Of a DNA stretch of 64,000 bases, positions 22,712-31,809 are shown piece by piece. The first letter of the stretch is position 1. Every line of letters begins with the position of its first letter. A model generated the notes under the pieces. The model was not told the DNA's origin. It made no database searches and was given only the letters and a program-made list of their open reading frames with translations. The DNA comes from Streptomyces sp. CB00316. GTDB taxonomy: Bacteria; Actinomycetota; Actinomycetes; Streptomycetales; Streptomycetaceae. The stretch is taken from NCBI RefSeq assembly GCF_001905595.1, contig NZ_LIXI01000003.1, positions 1 to 64,000 on the forward strand. The letters run 5' to 3'. The position numbers and the translations under genes are program-made.

Positions 22712-24585
22712 GAGGCGGCCAAGGACTCGAGCAGGGTGCCGAAGATCCGCAGACCGTTCTGGGTCAGCACGGATTCGGCGTGGAACTGCATGGACGCGAA
22801 GCGTTCGGCGCGCAGGGCGTGCACCTCACCGGTCGAGCTGCTGCGGCTGACCTCGATGCGCCCGTGCACCGGATGCTCGAAGCTGTCCTGGTCGGCGCGC
22901 GCGGCGTAGGCGTTGTAGAAGCCCACCCGCTCACGCCGGCCGAACAGATCGATCTCGTGCTGGGCCCCCTGGTTCGGGACCAGGCGCCGCACCAGAGGCA
23001 GGCCGAGCAGAGTGCTCAGCACCTGGTGGCTCAGGCACACGGCGAGGAACGGCCGCCGCTCGTCCAGCACCTGGGCGACCGCCGCCCGCAGATGCGCGAT
23101 CTTCGGGTGGCTGGTCTCCCGCGGATCTCCCGGTCCCGGCCCCATGATGAGGAGGTCGTAGCCGTCGATGTCGTACGGCTCGTCGAAGCGGCGTACCGTC
23201 ACCTCACAGCCCAGCGAGCGGACCTGGTGGGCGATCATCGAGGTGAAGGTGTCCTCGGCGTCGATCACCAGTACGCTGCGCCCGGCCAGGGCGCTCTTCA
23301 CACGGTCCCGGTCCACGACGCCCTTGAGCCAGAAGCCGGCGATGGTGCCGTTGCGCTCGCCGAGGGCTTCGAGTACGGCCGGGTGCGCCCCGAACCGGCT
23401 GGACTCCTGCTCACCCAGCGCGGCCAGCAGCCCGGCCGCCTTGGCGCGGGTCTCGTGCACCTCGGAGACCGGGTCGGAGTGGCGTACCAGGGTCGCGCCG
23501 ACGCCGATCTTCATCTGCCCGGCACCGTCGATCTCGGCGGTGCGGATCAGGATCGAGGAGTCCAGGGTGCGCCCGCCCGAGGCGTCGCGCCCGATCAGGG
23601 CCACGACCCCGCTGTAGTAGCCCCGGCCGGTGGGCTCGTAACGGCTGATCACCTTGGCCGCGCTCTCCAGCGGTGAGCCGGTGACGGTCGGTGCGAAGAG
23701 CGTTTCGCGCAGGATCTCGCGCACGTCCCGTTCCGTACGGCCCTCGATGAAGTACTCCGTGTGGGCCAGGTGGGCCATTTCCTTGAGGTACGGGCCCGCC
23801 ACCCGACCCCCCGCGGGGCAGAGCCGGCCCATCATCTTCAGTTCCTCGTCGACGACCATGTACAGCTCGTCGGCTTCCTTCTGGTCGTCCAGGAACTTCA
23901 GCACGCCGTCGAGCGTCGGCCCGTTCGCGGGGTAGCGGTAGGTGCCGCTGATCGGATTCATCACCGCCGTACCGTCGTGCAGGCTGATGTGCCGCTCCGG
24001 GGTGGCGCCGATGAACGTCCGGTCGCCCGTATGGACGAGGAAGGTCCAGTACGCCCCGGCCTCCCGCTCGAGGAGTCGGCGGAAGAACGACAGCGCCGCG
24101 CGCGGACCGAAACCGGGCAGCTGCGCGGTGAAGGAGCGCTTGATGACGAAGTTGGCGCCCTCACCGGTGCCGATCTCGTCCGCGATCACCCGTCGCACGA
24201 TGTCGGCATAGGCGTCGTCGTCGACGTCGAAGTGGCCGTCGGCCAGCTTGACCGGATCGTCGGGCAGCAGCGGCAGGGTCTCGCCGAGCGGCAGGACGGT
24301 CTGCTCACGCACCCTCATCGCCAGCAGGGGCGCGTCGTCGGTGTGCGCGGCGTAACCCCGCTCGGTGATCTGCTGGTACGGAATGAGGGCGAGCAGCTCC
24401 TGACCCGGCGCCGAGTCCTCGTCCAGGGGCAGGTCGGCGAGGTTTGCGGCCTGTCCCACCTCCCCCCGGAGCAGCTCCAGGACGTCGGGTCCGGCCGACT
24501 CGGGCCGGTGCAGAAGGGCGAACGCGCCCGCGGATCCGTCGAGGATCCGCGACAGGACATCGGACACGGCGTCCTGACCGGCCAT
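22699..24585 (-). CDS. phzE-like: PhzE-like 2-amino-2-desoxyisochorismate (ADIC) synthase
   Basis: 628 residues from ATG 24585, with GAAAGGAA upstream. It is a fusion of an anthranilate synthase I-type chorismate-binding domain (residues ~1-420; SGTYRYPANGPTLDGVLKFL, GYYSGVVALIGRDASGG, MKIGVGATLVRHSDP) and a class I glutamine amidotransferase (LLIMGPGPGDPRE, nucleophilic Cys in FLAVCLSHQVLSTLLGL, His/Glu in MQFHAESVLTQNG). PhzE enzymes use glutamine-derived ammonia to convert chorismate to ADIC without releasing pyruvate. The PhzD-like and SDR genes immediately upstream support this over plain anthranilate synthesis. Distance to the previous gene is 26 bases, so it is one operon. Confidence 0.9.
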   Translation of the reverse strand: MAGQDAVSDVLSRILDGSAGAFALLHRPESAGPDVLELLRGEVGQAANLADLPLDEDSAPGQELLALIPYQQITERGYAAHTDDAPLLAMRVREQTVLPLGETLPLLPDDPVKLADGHFDVDDDAYADIVRRVIADEIGTGEGANFVIKRSFTAQLPGFGPRAALSFFRRLLEREAGAYWTFLVHTGDRTFIGATPERHISLHDGTAVMNPISGTYRYPANGPTLDGVLKFLDDQKEADELYMVVDEELKMMGRLCPAGGRVAGPYLKEMAHLAHTEYFIEGRTERDVREILRETLFAPTVTGSPLESAAKVISRYEPTGRGYYSGVVALIGRDASGGRTLDSSILIRTAEIDGAGQMKIGVGATLVRHSDPVSEVHETRAKAAGLLAALGEQESSRFGAHPAVLEALGERNGTIAGFWLKGVVDRDRVKSALAGRSVLVIDAEDTFTSMIAHQVRSLGCEVTVRRFDEPYDIDGYDLLIMGPGPGDPRETSHPKIAHLRAAVAQVLDERRPFLAVCLSHQVLSTLLGLPLVRRLVPNQGAQHEIDLFGRRERVGFYNAYAARADQDSFEHPVHGRIEVSRSSSTGEVHALRAERFASMQFHAESVLTQNGLRIFGTLLESLAASCVR

Positions 24586-24611
24586 GGGGGTTCCTTTCAC
24601 CGAGGCCGTAC

Positions 24612-25268
24612 TCAACGCGCTGACTCGTTCGTATCGAGTTCGACCAGGACGGACTTGGTGGTCACGACCCGGGCGGCGCGCTGCGCCGCGTAGTCGAGGG
24701 CGAGGCGGTGGTAGTCCGCCGAGAAGTCGGCGACCGCGTCGGCCACCAGGAACGGCTGGATGTCGTTCGTGAACGCGTCGACCGCGGTCATCAGCACACC
24801 GACGTGTGCGTACACGCCACAGATGATGAGCTGGTCACGGCCGTGGGACCGCATGCGCTCCAGCAGATCGGACTTGAAGAAGGCGCTGTAGCGCCACTTG
24901 GTGAAGACCCAGTCGCCCTCGGCGGGCTCCAAGGGACGCACGACCTGCTTGTGCTCGGGGGTGGGACGCATCCCCGGGCCCCAGAAGTCCTTCAGCAGGC
25001 CGCGCTCCTGCGGGGTCATACCGCCGGGCTGCGCGGTGTAGGCGACCGGGATGCCCAGCGCGGCACACCGCTCGCGCAGCAGCACGGCGTTGCCCACCAG
25101 CGTGGCCCCCGGCGCGGCGGAGCGCGGGAACGGCCGGAGGAAGTACTCCTGCATGTCGTGCAGCAGCAGCACCGCCCGCTCGGGGTCCACCTGCCAGTCC
25201 ACCGTGTTGACCGGCAGATCCGCGGCTTCGGGCATGGGGTAGGGCTCAACAGGGGGTATGCCGGGCAT
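24612..25268 (-). CDS. phzD-like: PhzD-like isochorismatase (DHHA-forming)
   Basis: 218 residues from ATG 25268; an in-frame GTG at 25298 overlaps the preceding gene. Isochorismatase-family motifs: catalytic Asp in [15 protein letters not shown], Lys in [15 protein letters not shown], and [19 protein letters not shown]. The GVYAHVG form, without the cysteine used by amidase relatives, is that of PhzD and EntB. The enzyme removes the enolpyruvyl group from ADIC to give trans-2,3-dihydro-3-hydroxyanthranilate and pyruvate. It is a stand-alone domain, without the aryl carrier protein of EntB, so the product is a free acid. Confidence 0.9.
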   Translation of the reverse strand: MPGIPPVEPYPMPEAADLPVNTVDWQVDPERAVLLLHDMQEYFLRPFPRSAAPGATLVGNAVLLRERCAALGIPVAYTAQPGGMTPQERGLLKDFWGPGMRPTPEHKQVVRPLEPAEGDWVFTKWRYSAFFKSDLLERMRSHGRDQLIICGVYAHVGVLMTAVDAFTNDIQPFLVADAVADFSADYHRLALDYAAQRAARVVTTKSVLVELDTNESAR

Positions 25269-25290
25269 GGCGCTGGGGGTCCTTTCGTGG

Positions 25291-26061
25291 TCAGACACCG
25301 AGGGTGGCTCCGCCGTCCACGGTCATGTCGTGCATGGTGATGTGGCCCGCCTGGTCGGACAGGAGGAACAGCACGGCCTGCGCCACGTCCTCGGGACGGG
25401 CGACCTTGCCCAGCGGAATGCCGACCCGGTAGGCGTCGGGATTGCCCGCGACGGAGGCCTTGGCCGCGGTCTGGGCGGTGTGCATCCCGCGCAGCATGGG
25501 CGTGTCGGTCGAACCGGGAGCGACCAGGTTGCAGCGGATGTTGTACTGGGCGACCTCGAGACCGAGGCACTTGGTGAAGGCTGTCGCCGCAGCCTTGGAC
25601 GCCGCGTAGGCGGCCATCTCCGTACGCGCGGTGCCCGCCGCGTTCGAGGCGACGGTCACAATGGCGCCGCGCCGGCGGGGGATCATGCGGTTGACGAGGG
25701 CGCGGGAGGTGAAGAAGACACCGTTGGTGTTCACCGCCAGGGTGGCCGTCCAGTCCTGGTCGGTGAGGTCCCGTGCCGCGCCCAGACGCAGCACGCCCGC
25801 GGCGTTGACGAGATAGTCCACCGGGCCCAGGTCACGTTCGACCCGCTCCGCCAGGGCCTCCACCTCGGCGCTGGAGGCGACATCGGCTGCGAAACCCGTC
25901 ACGGCCAGCCCGTCGGCCCGCAGCTTCTCCACGGACTCCGCCAGCCGTTCGGGGACCAGGTCCACGGCGGCGACCTTCACCCCGCGGTCCGCCAGCAGCC
26001 GGACGACCGCCTCGCCGATGCCGCCGGCGGCCCCGGTGACCAGGGCAACTCTGCCTTCCAC
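25291..26061 (-). CDS. 2,3-dihydro-3-hydroxyanthranilate dehydrogenase (EntA/DhbA-like SDR)
   Basis: 256 residues from GTG 26061 with GGAGG 7 bases upstream. SDR motifs: [31 protein letters not shown], catalytic Ser in VTVASNAAG, and YAASKAA with Tyr/Lys. Sequence style ([28 protein letters not shown]) is that of 2,3-dihydro-2,3-dihydroxybenzoate dehydrogenases. Next to PhzD- and PhzE-like genes, the expected substrate is the amino analogue DHHA, oxidised with NAD+ to aromatic 3-hydroxyanthranilate. This gene, together with the lack of phzF, diverts the pathway away from phenazines. It follows the DAHP synthase by 50 bases. Confidence 0.85.
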   Translation of the reverse strand: MEGRVALVTGAAGGIGEAVVRLLADRGVKVAAVDLVPERLAESVEKLRADGLAVTGFAADVASSAEVEALAERVERDLGPVDYLVNAAGVLRLGAARDLTDQDWTATLAVNTNGVFFTSRALVNRMIPRRRGAIVTVASNAAGTARTEMAAYAASKAAATAFTKCLGLEVAQYNIRCNLVAPGSTDTPMLRGMHTAQTAAKASVAGNPDAYRVGIPLGKVARPEDVAQAVLFLLSDQAGHITMHDMTVDGGATLGV

Positions 26062-26111
26062 GTTCGTACCTCCTACAAGTGATGGATGCGCGTCGCCGGA
26101 CGGGTCCGGAC

Positions 26112-27284
26112 TCAGCCCCGCCACGCCGAGACGACCTCGATGGCCTGCTGGGGATTGAGGCGGGGATCGCAGAAGCTGAGGTACTTGTCGCCGACCCGGC
26201 GGAGTTCCGAGGCGTCCAGGACACACTCGGTGACCTTCTCCGGGGTGGTCTCCAGGTGGAGACCGGCGGCGACACCGCCGTTCGCGCACACGGCGTTCTG
26301 GAAGTTCTCGACCTCACGCACCACCGTCGACACCATGCGGGTCTTGAGACCGTCGGGGCTGGTGACGGTGTTGCCGTGCATCGGGTCCGACAGCCAGAGC
26401 ACCGGGTGGCCGGCCTGGTGGACCGCACGGACCAGGGCGGGCAGCCTCTCGGCCACGTTGTCGGCGCCCATGCGCGCGATGAGCGTGAGCCGGCCGGGGT
26501 GTCGCCGGGGGTCGAGACGGTCGCAGAGGGCGAGCAGCTCGTCCGGCGTCATGGTGGGCCCGACCTTGACCGCGACGGGATTGGAGACGGCGGCGAGCAG
26601 CGCGATGTGGGCGCCGTCCAGCTGCCGGGTGCGCTCGCCGACCCACGGCCAGTGGGTCGAGGTGAGCAGCAGAGAGCCGTCGGGCTCGCGGCGCAGCAGC
26701 GGCAGTTCGTAGTCGAGCAGCAGTGCTTCGTGGCTGGTCCACACGGGGACGTCGAGCACCGAGCGGCTCGCCGTGCCGCGCCAGCCGAGGTAGTGCATGA
26801 TGTCGCTGGCGGCCCGGTAGCCGGTCAGCAGATGCCGCGGATCGGGGTGGCGCAGCTCCGCGTCGGGCTCCGGACGGTTGACCATGTGGCCGCGGTAGAC
26901 CGGCAGTTCGACGCCGTCCACCAGCTCGGTGGGGGACGAGCGGGGCTTGCCGAACTGGCCGGCCAGCCGCCCCACCCGTACGACCGAGTTCCCCGAGGCG
27001 AGCTTCATCGCCCCGGCCAGCAGGTCCAGCAGGGCGCTCTTGCGCGTGACGTCCTCGGGGGTGGCCTCGGCCGGGTCCTCGGCGCAGTCACCGGTCTGGA
27101 TCACCCGGAGATGACCCGCGGCGGCTTCCGCGAGCAGGGAGCGCAGACGGCGTACCGCCTCGGCATCCACCAGGGCCGGCATCCGCTCGAGGTCTGCCTG
27201 TACGTCCCCGAGACGGGGATGGGCGCTCCAGTCGGGCTGTTGCAGCGCGGGTATGGATCGGATGGAGGACTGAATGTCAATCAT
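26112..27284 (-). CDS. Class II DAHP synthase (PhzC/AroF type)
   Basis: 390 residues from the ATG near 27284. It is a class II (plant-type) 3-deoxy-D-arabino-heptulosonate 7-phosphate synthase: VIQTGDCAED with a metal cysteine, GRLAGQFGKPRSS, PVYRGHMVN, HWPWVGERTRQLDGAHIALL, KVGPTMTPDELL, and WLSDPMHGNT near the end. It condenses erythrose 4-phosphate and PEP, the first committed step to chorismate. At 390 residues it lacks the N-terminal extension that carries aromatic-amino-acid regulation in some ~460-residue housekeeping enzymes, so it may escape feedback inhibition and feed the pathway. It lies between the AsnB-like gene and the DHHA dehydrogenase, same strand. Confidence 0.9.
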   Translation of the reverse strand: MIDIQSSIRSIPALQQPDWSAHPRLGDVQADLERMPALVDAEAVRRLRSLLAEAAAGHLRVIQTGDCAEDPAEATPEDVTRKSALLDLLAGAMKLASGNSVVRVGRLAGQFGKPRSSPTELVDGVELPVYRGHMVNRPEPDAELRHPDPRHLLTGYRAASDIMHYLGWRGTASRSVLDVPVWTSHEALLLDYELPLLRREPDGSLLLTSTHWPWVGERTRQLDGAHIALLAAVSNPVAVKVGPTMTPDELLALCDRLDPRRHPGRLTLIARMGADNVAERLPALVRAVHQAGHPVLWLSDPMHGNTVTSPDGLKTRMVSTVVREVENFQNAVCANGGVAAGLHLETTPEKVTECVLDASELRRVGDKYLSFCDPRLNPQQAIEVVSAWRG

Positions 27285-27415
27285 CGGTTCCCTCAGCAGG
27301 GCGTGCCGGAACGGGTCCGGCTGCGGGCGGGCGCGGTGAGGAGTGATGCGGCACGTGGGAGGTGCGGGCCGACGGTCCGTACGTCCCGGCTCGTGCCGGG
27401 CGGCCGGCCGGAGCG

Positions 27416-29269
27416 TTACAGCACGACCCTCACGTCGTAGTCGCTCACCCAGGTGTTGAACTCGACCAGGCGCTCCAGGACGGCGCGGGCACTCCACGGG
27501 CCCCCGACGGCGTAGGAGCCCTCGGGACGGTCGAGCAGCCTGCGGATGTCCGCCTCGCCGACCAGGTCGAGGACGGGGGCGCCCTCGGTGATGATGGCCT
27601 CGACGCGCTTGCGCAGCTCCAGCTCGTAGGTGAGGTCCTGGGTGGAGGGGTACGGGTTCTTCTTGCGGTCCAGGACCGAGTCGGGCAGGACGCCCCGCAT
27701 GGCCGCCCGCAGCAGGCTCTTCTCGCGGCCGTCGAAGCTCTTCATCGCCCACGGGGTGTTGTAGACGTACTCCACCAGCCGGTGGTCGGTGAAGGGAACG
27801 CGCACCTCCAGGCTCGCGGCCATGCTGACGCGGTCCTTGCGGTCCAGCAGGAAGTTCTCCCAGCGGGTGAGGTTCAGGAAGGTCAGCTCACGCATCCGGG
27901 CCTCGTGGCCCGTCTCCCCGGCCAGCCGGGGAACCTGCTGGAGGGCCTCGGTGTAGCGCTGCTTGATGTACTCGGTCAGCCCGAGCCGGTCCCACAGGCC
28001 GATGTCGTGCAGCGCGCCGATGCCGCCGGCCTTCTCGAAGGGGTGGTGCCAGGGGAAGCTGTCGAGGGAGACGGCCTCCTCGTCGTGGAACCAGGTGTAC
28101 CCGCCGAAGAGTTCGTCGGCTGCCTCGCCGGACAGAGCGACCGTCATACGCTCCTTCAGCGCGCGGCACAGCAGCAGCAGCGAGTACTCCATGTCACCCG
28201 TGGACACCGGGAGGTCCTGGGCGCGCAGCACCTGCTGGCGCACCTCGTCGTTCAGGACGTCGTTGCTGTCGAGCTCGACGATGATGTGTTCGGCCCCGAC
28301 GTGCTCGGCGACCTCGATGGCGTACGGGGTGTCCGGGTCGGCCCACTGGACGTTCGCCTCGAAACGCTCCTCGTGGCCGGTGAAGTTGACGGAGAAGGCC
28401 CGGATCGGCTCGGTGACGCCCTTGTCCGCCAGCGCTTTGGCGGCGATCGCCGTGATGGCGCTGGAGTCGAGGCCGCCGGAGAGGAGCGTGCCCACCGTGA
28501 CGTCCGCGATCAGCTGACGCTCCACGATGTCCTCGAGCAGCTCGCGGACCGTGTCGATGGTGGTGTCGAGGTCGTCGGTGTGCTCCCGTGCCGTCAGTTC
28601 CCAGTACCGGTGGGAGGAGGAGCCGTCCTTGGAGAACCGCATGACCGTGGCGGGCAGGACCTCGTACATGCCCTTGAGCACCCCGTGTCCGGGCGTCTTG
28701 ACGATCGAGAAGATCTCCCGGAGGCCCTCGCCGTCGATGACCGCCTCGACGTCCTCGTGGGCGAGGATCGCCTTGAGCTCGGACCCGAAGATGACCCCGT
28801 CCTCGGTGGGGTGGTAGTAGAGCGGTTTGACGCCCATCCGGTCGCGGACCAGCAGCAGTTCCTCGGAGCGCGGGTCCCAGATGGCGAAGGCGTAGATGCC
28901 GTTGAGCCGCTCGGCGAAGCCGGCACCCCACTGGAGGTAGGCGCGCAGGACCACCTCGGTGTCGCTCGACGTGCGGAACTCGTGTCCCAGGCCGCGCAGT
29001 TCCTGCCGCAGTTCCTGGAAGTTGTACACCTCCCCGGTGTACGTGATGACGGGCAGGTCGTCGGAGCCCTCGGCGACGGCCATCGGCTGCCGGCCGCCCT
29101 CCAGATCGATGATCGAGAGGCGGCGGTGGCCGAGAACGGCGTGCTGCGAGCTCCACAGGCCGCCGGCGTCCGGGCCACGGCACACCATGGTCTCCGTCAT
29201 GGTCGACGCGGTCCGGGTGTACTCCCGAAGGTCACGCCCGTAACTCACCCATCCGGCCAGGCCGCACAT
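27416..29269 (-). CDS. AsnB-type glutamine-dependent amidotransferase in the cluster
   Basis: 617 residues from ATG 29269, so that Cys2 (MCGLAGW) is the N-terminal nucleophile. Both catalytic halves look complete: an Ntn glutaminase (CRGPDAGGLW, HRRLSIIDLEGG, TYTGEVYNFQELR) and an ATP-pyrophosphatase synthetase (LLSGGLDSSAITAIAAKAL, SGEAADELFGGYTW, KDRVSMAASLEVRVPFTDHR). Family chemistry is adenylation of a carboxylate followed by attack by glutamine-derived ammonia. Inside this cluster, it may amidate the 3-hydroxyanthranilate carboxyl group or another acid rather than aspartate. A simple asparagine synthetase cannot be excluded. It is located directly upstream of the DAHP synthase. Confidence 0.85.
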   Translation of the reverse strand: MCGLAGWVSYGRDLREYTRTASTMTETMVCRGPDAGGLWSSQHAVLGHRRLSIIDLEGGRQPMAVAEGSDDLPVITYTGEVYNFQELRQELRGLGHEFRTSSDTEVVLRAYLQWGAGFAERLNGIYAFAIWDPRSEELLLVRDRMGVKPLYYHPTEDGVIFGSELKAILAHEDVEAVIDGEGLREIFSIVKTPGHGVLKGMYEVLPATVMRFSKDGSSSHRYWELTAREHTDDLDTTIDTVRELLEDIVERQLIADVTVGTLLSGGLDSSAITAIAAKALADKGVTEPIRAFSVNFTGHEERFEANVQWADPDTPYAIEVAEHVGAEHIIVELDSNDVLNDEVRQQVLRAQDLPVSTGDMEYSLLLLCRALKERMTVALSGEAADELFGGYTWFHDEEAVSLDSFPWHHPFEKAGGIGALHDIGLWDRLGLTEYIKQRYTEALQQVPRLAGETGHEARMRELTFLNLTRWENFLLDRKDRVSMAASLEVRVPFTDHRLVEYVYNTPWAMKSFDGREKSLLRAAMRGVLPDSVLDRKKNPYPSTQDLTYELELRKRVEAIITEGAPVLDLVGEADIRRLLDRPEGSYAVGGPWSARAVLERLVEFNTWVSDYDVRVVL

Positions 29270-29365
29270 AAAGGGGTTTCCTCTCGCTGAGAACGCGTAA
29301 TGTCGAGACGTCTGTGACTATCTGTCCCGGGGGACGGGTGCGGCAATGCCGCTCAGGGGAATACG

Positions 29366-29821
29366 TCAGGTTCCGTTTACCGCGCCGTGGACGATGGGCA
29401 GCAGCGAGCTGGAGAACGTCTTCGAGATGTGCGGCAGAAATTCCGGATCCTTCTGCCCCTTGAGCTGACCGTCTCCGGTCAAGGTCAACCGCAGCGTGAA
29501 CGTCGGCCGGCCGTCGCCGTCCGTGCCGATCTCATTGACGATTTCCGCGACATCGGGATCGTTGTGCGCCTGGAAAGTCATCCGCGTGGGCGGCTCGTAG
29601 ACGACGCGCTCGCTGACCCTCCTGCCGTCCGCGTAGGTGATTTCCCGGAGCAGGCCGTCCTCGTACACCTCAAGGACCTCACAGCCCGTGATGTACGGCA
29701 CGTACTTCGCCGGGTCCTGCGCTTTGTGGACCATGGCATGCCACAGTTCCTCGTTGTTCACCTGTATTCCCGACGGGGTTTCCGGCAGGTACATCGGGAC
29801 GGTCCAGCTGAGCGTGGTCAT
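29366..29821 (-). CDS. AtaL-like (DUF1857) SRPBCC protein
   Basis: 151 residues beginning MTTLSWTVPMYLPETPSG. The pattern NEELWHAMVHKAQDPAKYVP and ITGCEVLEVYEDGLLREITY resembles the AtaL/DUF1857 group of SRPBCC proteins, first noted in the fungal acetylaranotin cluster. Members have a helix-grip fold with a hydrophobic cavity; no reaction is established for them. It sits between the BBE oxidase and AsnB genes on the same strand with ~100-bp gaps, so it may bind or shape an aromatic intermediate. Function remains open. Confidence 0.65.
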   Translation of the reverse strand: MTTLSWTVPMYLPETPSGIQVNNEELWHAMVHKAQDPAKYVPYITGCEVLEVYEDGLLREITYADGRRVSERVVYEPPTRMTFQAHNDPDVAEIVNEIGTDGDGRPTFTLRLTLTGDGQLKGQKDPEFLPHISKTFSSSLLPIVHGAVNGT

Positions 29822-29922
29822 CGTGATTTCCTCAAGGTCGGAGAAGGGGGGAAGGCCCGGTGCTCGCGCGCAGCGCCGGCACCGGGCCTTCCCGGGATGC
29901 GAGGGTCGAGCGGCCGGCGCCG

Positions 29923-31590
29923 TCAGGCGGGCAGTTCGATCGACTGCGAGTGCCGGAAGATGTTCTTCGGGTCGTACTTGGCCTTGATCTGCCGCAGACG
30001 CGGGTAGTTGGCCTTGTAGTAGAGCGTCGACCAGGCCACTCCGGACTGGTTCACCTGCGGGTTGCGGATGTCGGCGTCCGGGTAGTTGATATAGCAGCCG
30101 TCGGTCTGCGCCCCCGGCACCGGATAGCCGCCGGTCGAGGAGAAGACGGTGGTGTAGATGTCACGGCACCAGCCGATGTGCTGGGCGTCCTCCGAGGCGT
30201 CCGACCAGAACGTCTCGAAGAGCACCTTGAAGGCGGAGTCGCGCTGCGCCGACGCGGTGGCGTCCGACGCGACGGCGTTGATCTGCCCGCCGTAGGACAG
30301 CAGCACCATGAGCGCCTGGTCGTTGACGTAGTCCGTGCGCGTCAGGTGCGTCCACATCGAGCCGACCTGCGCGTCCGTGAAGTTCTTCTTCATGTACGCC
30401 GACTTGTACTCGCCGCGCAGGGTGGGGTTGGTCAGCGTCGGGTTGCTCGTGCCCAGCAGCCGGACCGCGGTGAACCAGGGCAGCCGTACGGGGTGGAAGA
30501 GGTCCGGCATGGCGATGTGCTCGCCGATGGGCTCGTTCACCGGCCGGGCCGTGGCACCGACGCCCGCCGTGATGGCCGCCAGATAGTCCTGGAGCATCTG
30601 CTCGGCGTTCGGCTCCGTGCCGTCGACGACGGTGAGCAGACCGATGTTCCCGTTGACCTTGTGGTTGGCCAGCAGGAAGCTGCACAGGCCCTTGTTGGGG
30701 GAGGTGGGCGACATGTTCGCCTCGTGCCAGGCGCCGTAGTTCTTGATCAGCCGGGTGAAGCCGGCCTTGTCGAGCTGGCTCCAGGGGATCGACACCGCGT
30801 TGACCAGGACCGTCTTCGGCGGCTTGGGCAGCACCGTCAGGCGGCTGTTGGTCGGCTTCGGGTCGCGGAACCAGTAGCGGGTGACGACGCCGAAGTTGCC
30901 GCCTCCGCCGCCGGTGTGGGCCCACCACAGGTCGCGGTTGGGGTCGTTGTCGGCGCGCGTCGCGATCACCGCCTGGGCCTTGCCGGCGGCGTTCACGGTG
31001 ACGACCTCGACCGCGTGCAGGTAGTCGATGATCGAACCGAGCTTGCGGGACAGCAGGCCGTAGCCGCCGCCGCTCACATGGCCGCCCACACCGACGGAGA
31101 AGCACATGCCGCCGGGAACGGTGACCCCGTAGACCTTGAACAGCGTCTCGTAGACCTCGGTGAGCGTCGCACCGGCCTCCACGGCGTACGCGTTGCGCGC
31201 CGTGTCGAAATAGACCTCACTCATCTCCGTCATGTTGATGACGACCTTGACTTCGGGATTGTGCACGAAGTCCGTGTAGCAGTGGCCGCCCCCCTGGATC
31301 GATATGCGCTTCCCCGCGTCCACCGCCTCCTGAACCGCGGCGGTCACCTGCTCGGTGGTGGAAACGACACGAATGTAGTCGGGGGCGCTGACCCAGCGCT
31401 GGTTCATTCCGCTGATCAGTTCCGGATACTGGATGTCGGCCGGTTTGACGGTCACCGCGTTGAAGGTGGCGGCGGCGGACGCCGCGGCGGCGTTCGGTGC
31501 TCGGGTGATACCGGTCGCCGCCGCGATTCCCGCTCCTGCCGCGACGGTTGCGGCACCGGAAAGAACGACACGTCGCTTGACAGACTTCAT
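29923..31590 (-). CDS. Exported FAD-linked oxidase, BBE family, probably bicovalent flavin
   Basis: 555 residues from ATG 31590, with AAAGGA upstream. The N-terminus KRRVVLSGAATVAAGAGIAA looks like a twin-arginine signal, so the folded enzyme is probably exported. The PCMH FAD domain has SIQGGGHCYTDF, whose His is the usual 8-alpha attachment site. It also has GGMCFSVGVGGHVSGGGYG, whose Cys is placed like the second flavin link in glucooligosaccharide oxidase and aclacinomycin oxidoreductase. The C-terminus ends with a BBE-domain motif (YYKANYPRLRQIKAKYDPKN). Such enzymes oxidise alcohols, C-N bonds or phenols with oxygen. A late, extracellular oxidation of the pathway product is the likely role. 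Confidence 0.85.
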   Translation of the reverse strand: MKSVKRRVVLSGAATVAAGAGIAAATGITRAPNAAAASAAATFNAVTVKPADIQYPELISGMNQRWVSAPDYIRVVSTTEQVTAAVQEAVDAGKRISIQGGGHCYTDFVHNPEVKVVINMTEMSEVYFDTARNAYAVEAGATLTEVYETLFKVYGVTVPGGMCFSVGVGGHVSGGGYGLLSRKLGSIIDYLHAVEVVTVNAAGKAQAVIATRADNDPNRDLWWAHTGGGGGNFGVVTRYWFRDPKPTNSRLTVLPKPPKTVLVNAVSIPWSQLDKAGFTRLIKNYGAWHEANMSPTSPNKGLCSFLLANHKVNGNIGLLTVVDGTEPNAEQMLQDYLAAITAGVGATARPVNEPIGEHIAMPDLFHPVRLPWFTAVRLLGTSNPTLTNPTLRGEYKSAYMKKNFTDAQVGSMWTHLTRTDYVNDQALMVLLSYGGQINAVASDATASAQRDSAFKVLFETFWSDASEDAQHIGWCRDIYTTVFSSTGGYPVPGAQTDGCYINYPDADIRNPQVNQSGVAWSTLYYKANYPRLRQIKAKYDPKNIFRHSQSIELPA

Positions 31591-31809
31591 GCTGATCCTT
31601 TGAGAAAGAGCGGTTTCGTGCACGAGCGCAGTCTGTTAAGTGGGGGGCGACGGGCCGTGAACTCTCCGTTCTCCGGGTGAGAACGCACGCTCATGTTGCA
31701 TCCGCCCAGGAAGGGGCGGCCAATCTCGACCGGATACTTAGTCAAGTCGTCGAAAGTGACGGGCAGCACACGTGACGAACTGTGCTGTCGAGGATTGTCC
31801 GAGCGGGAT

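Noticed and set aside
22367..27284. Phenazine biosynthesis cluster
   Set aside because: PhzE-, PhzD- and PhzC-like genes are present, but phzF, phzA/B and phzG are not, and an aromatising dehydrogenase takes their place.
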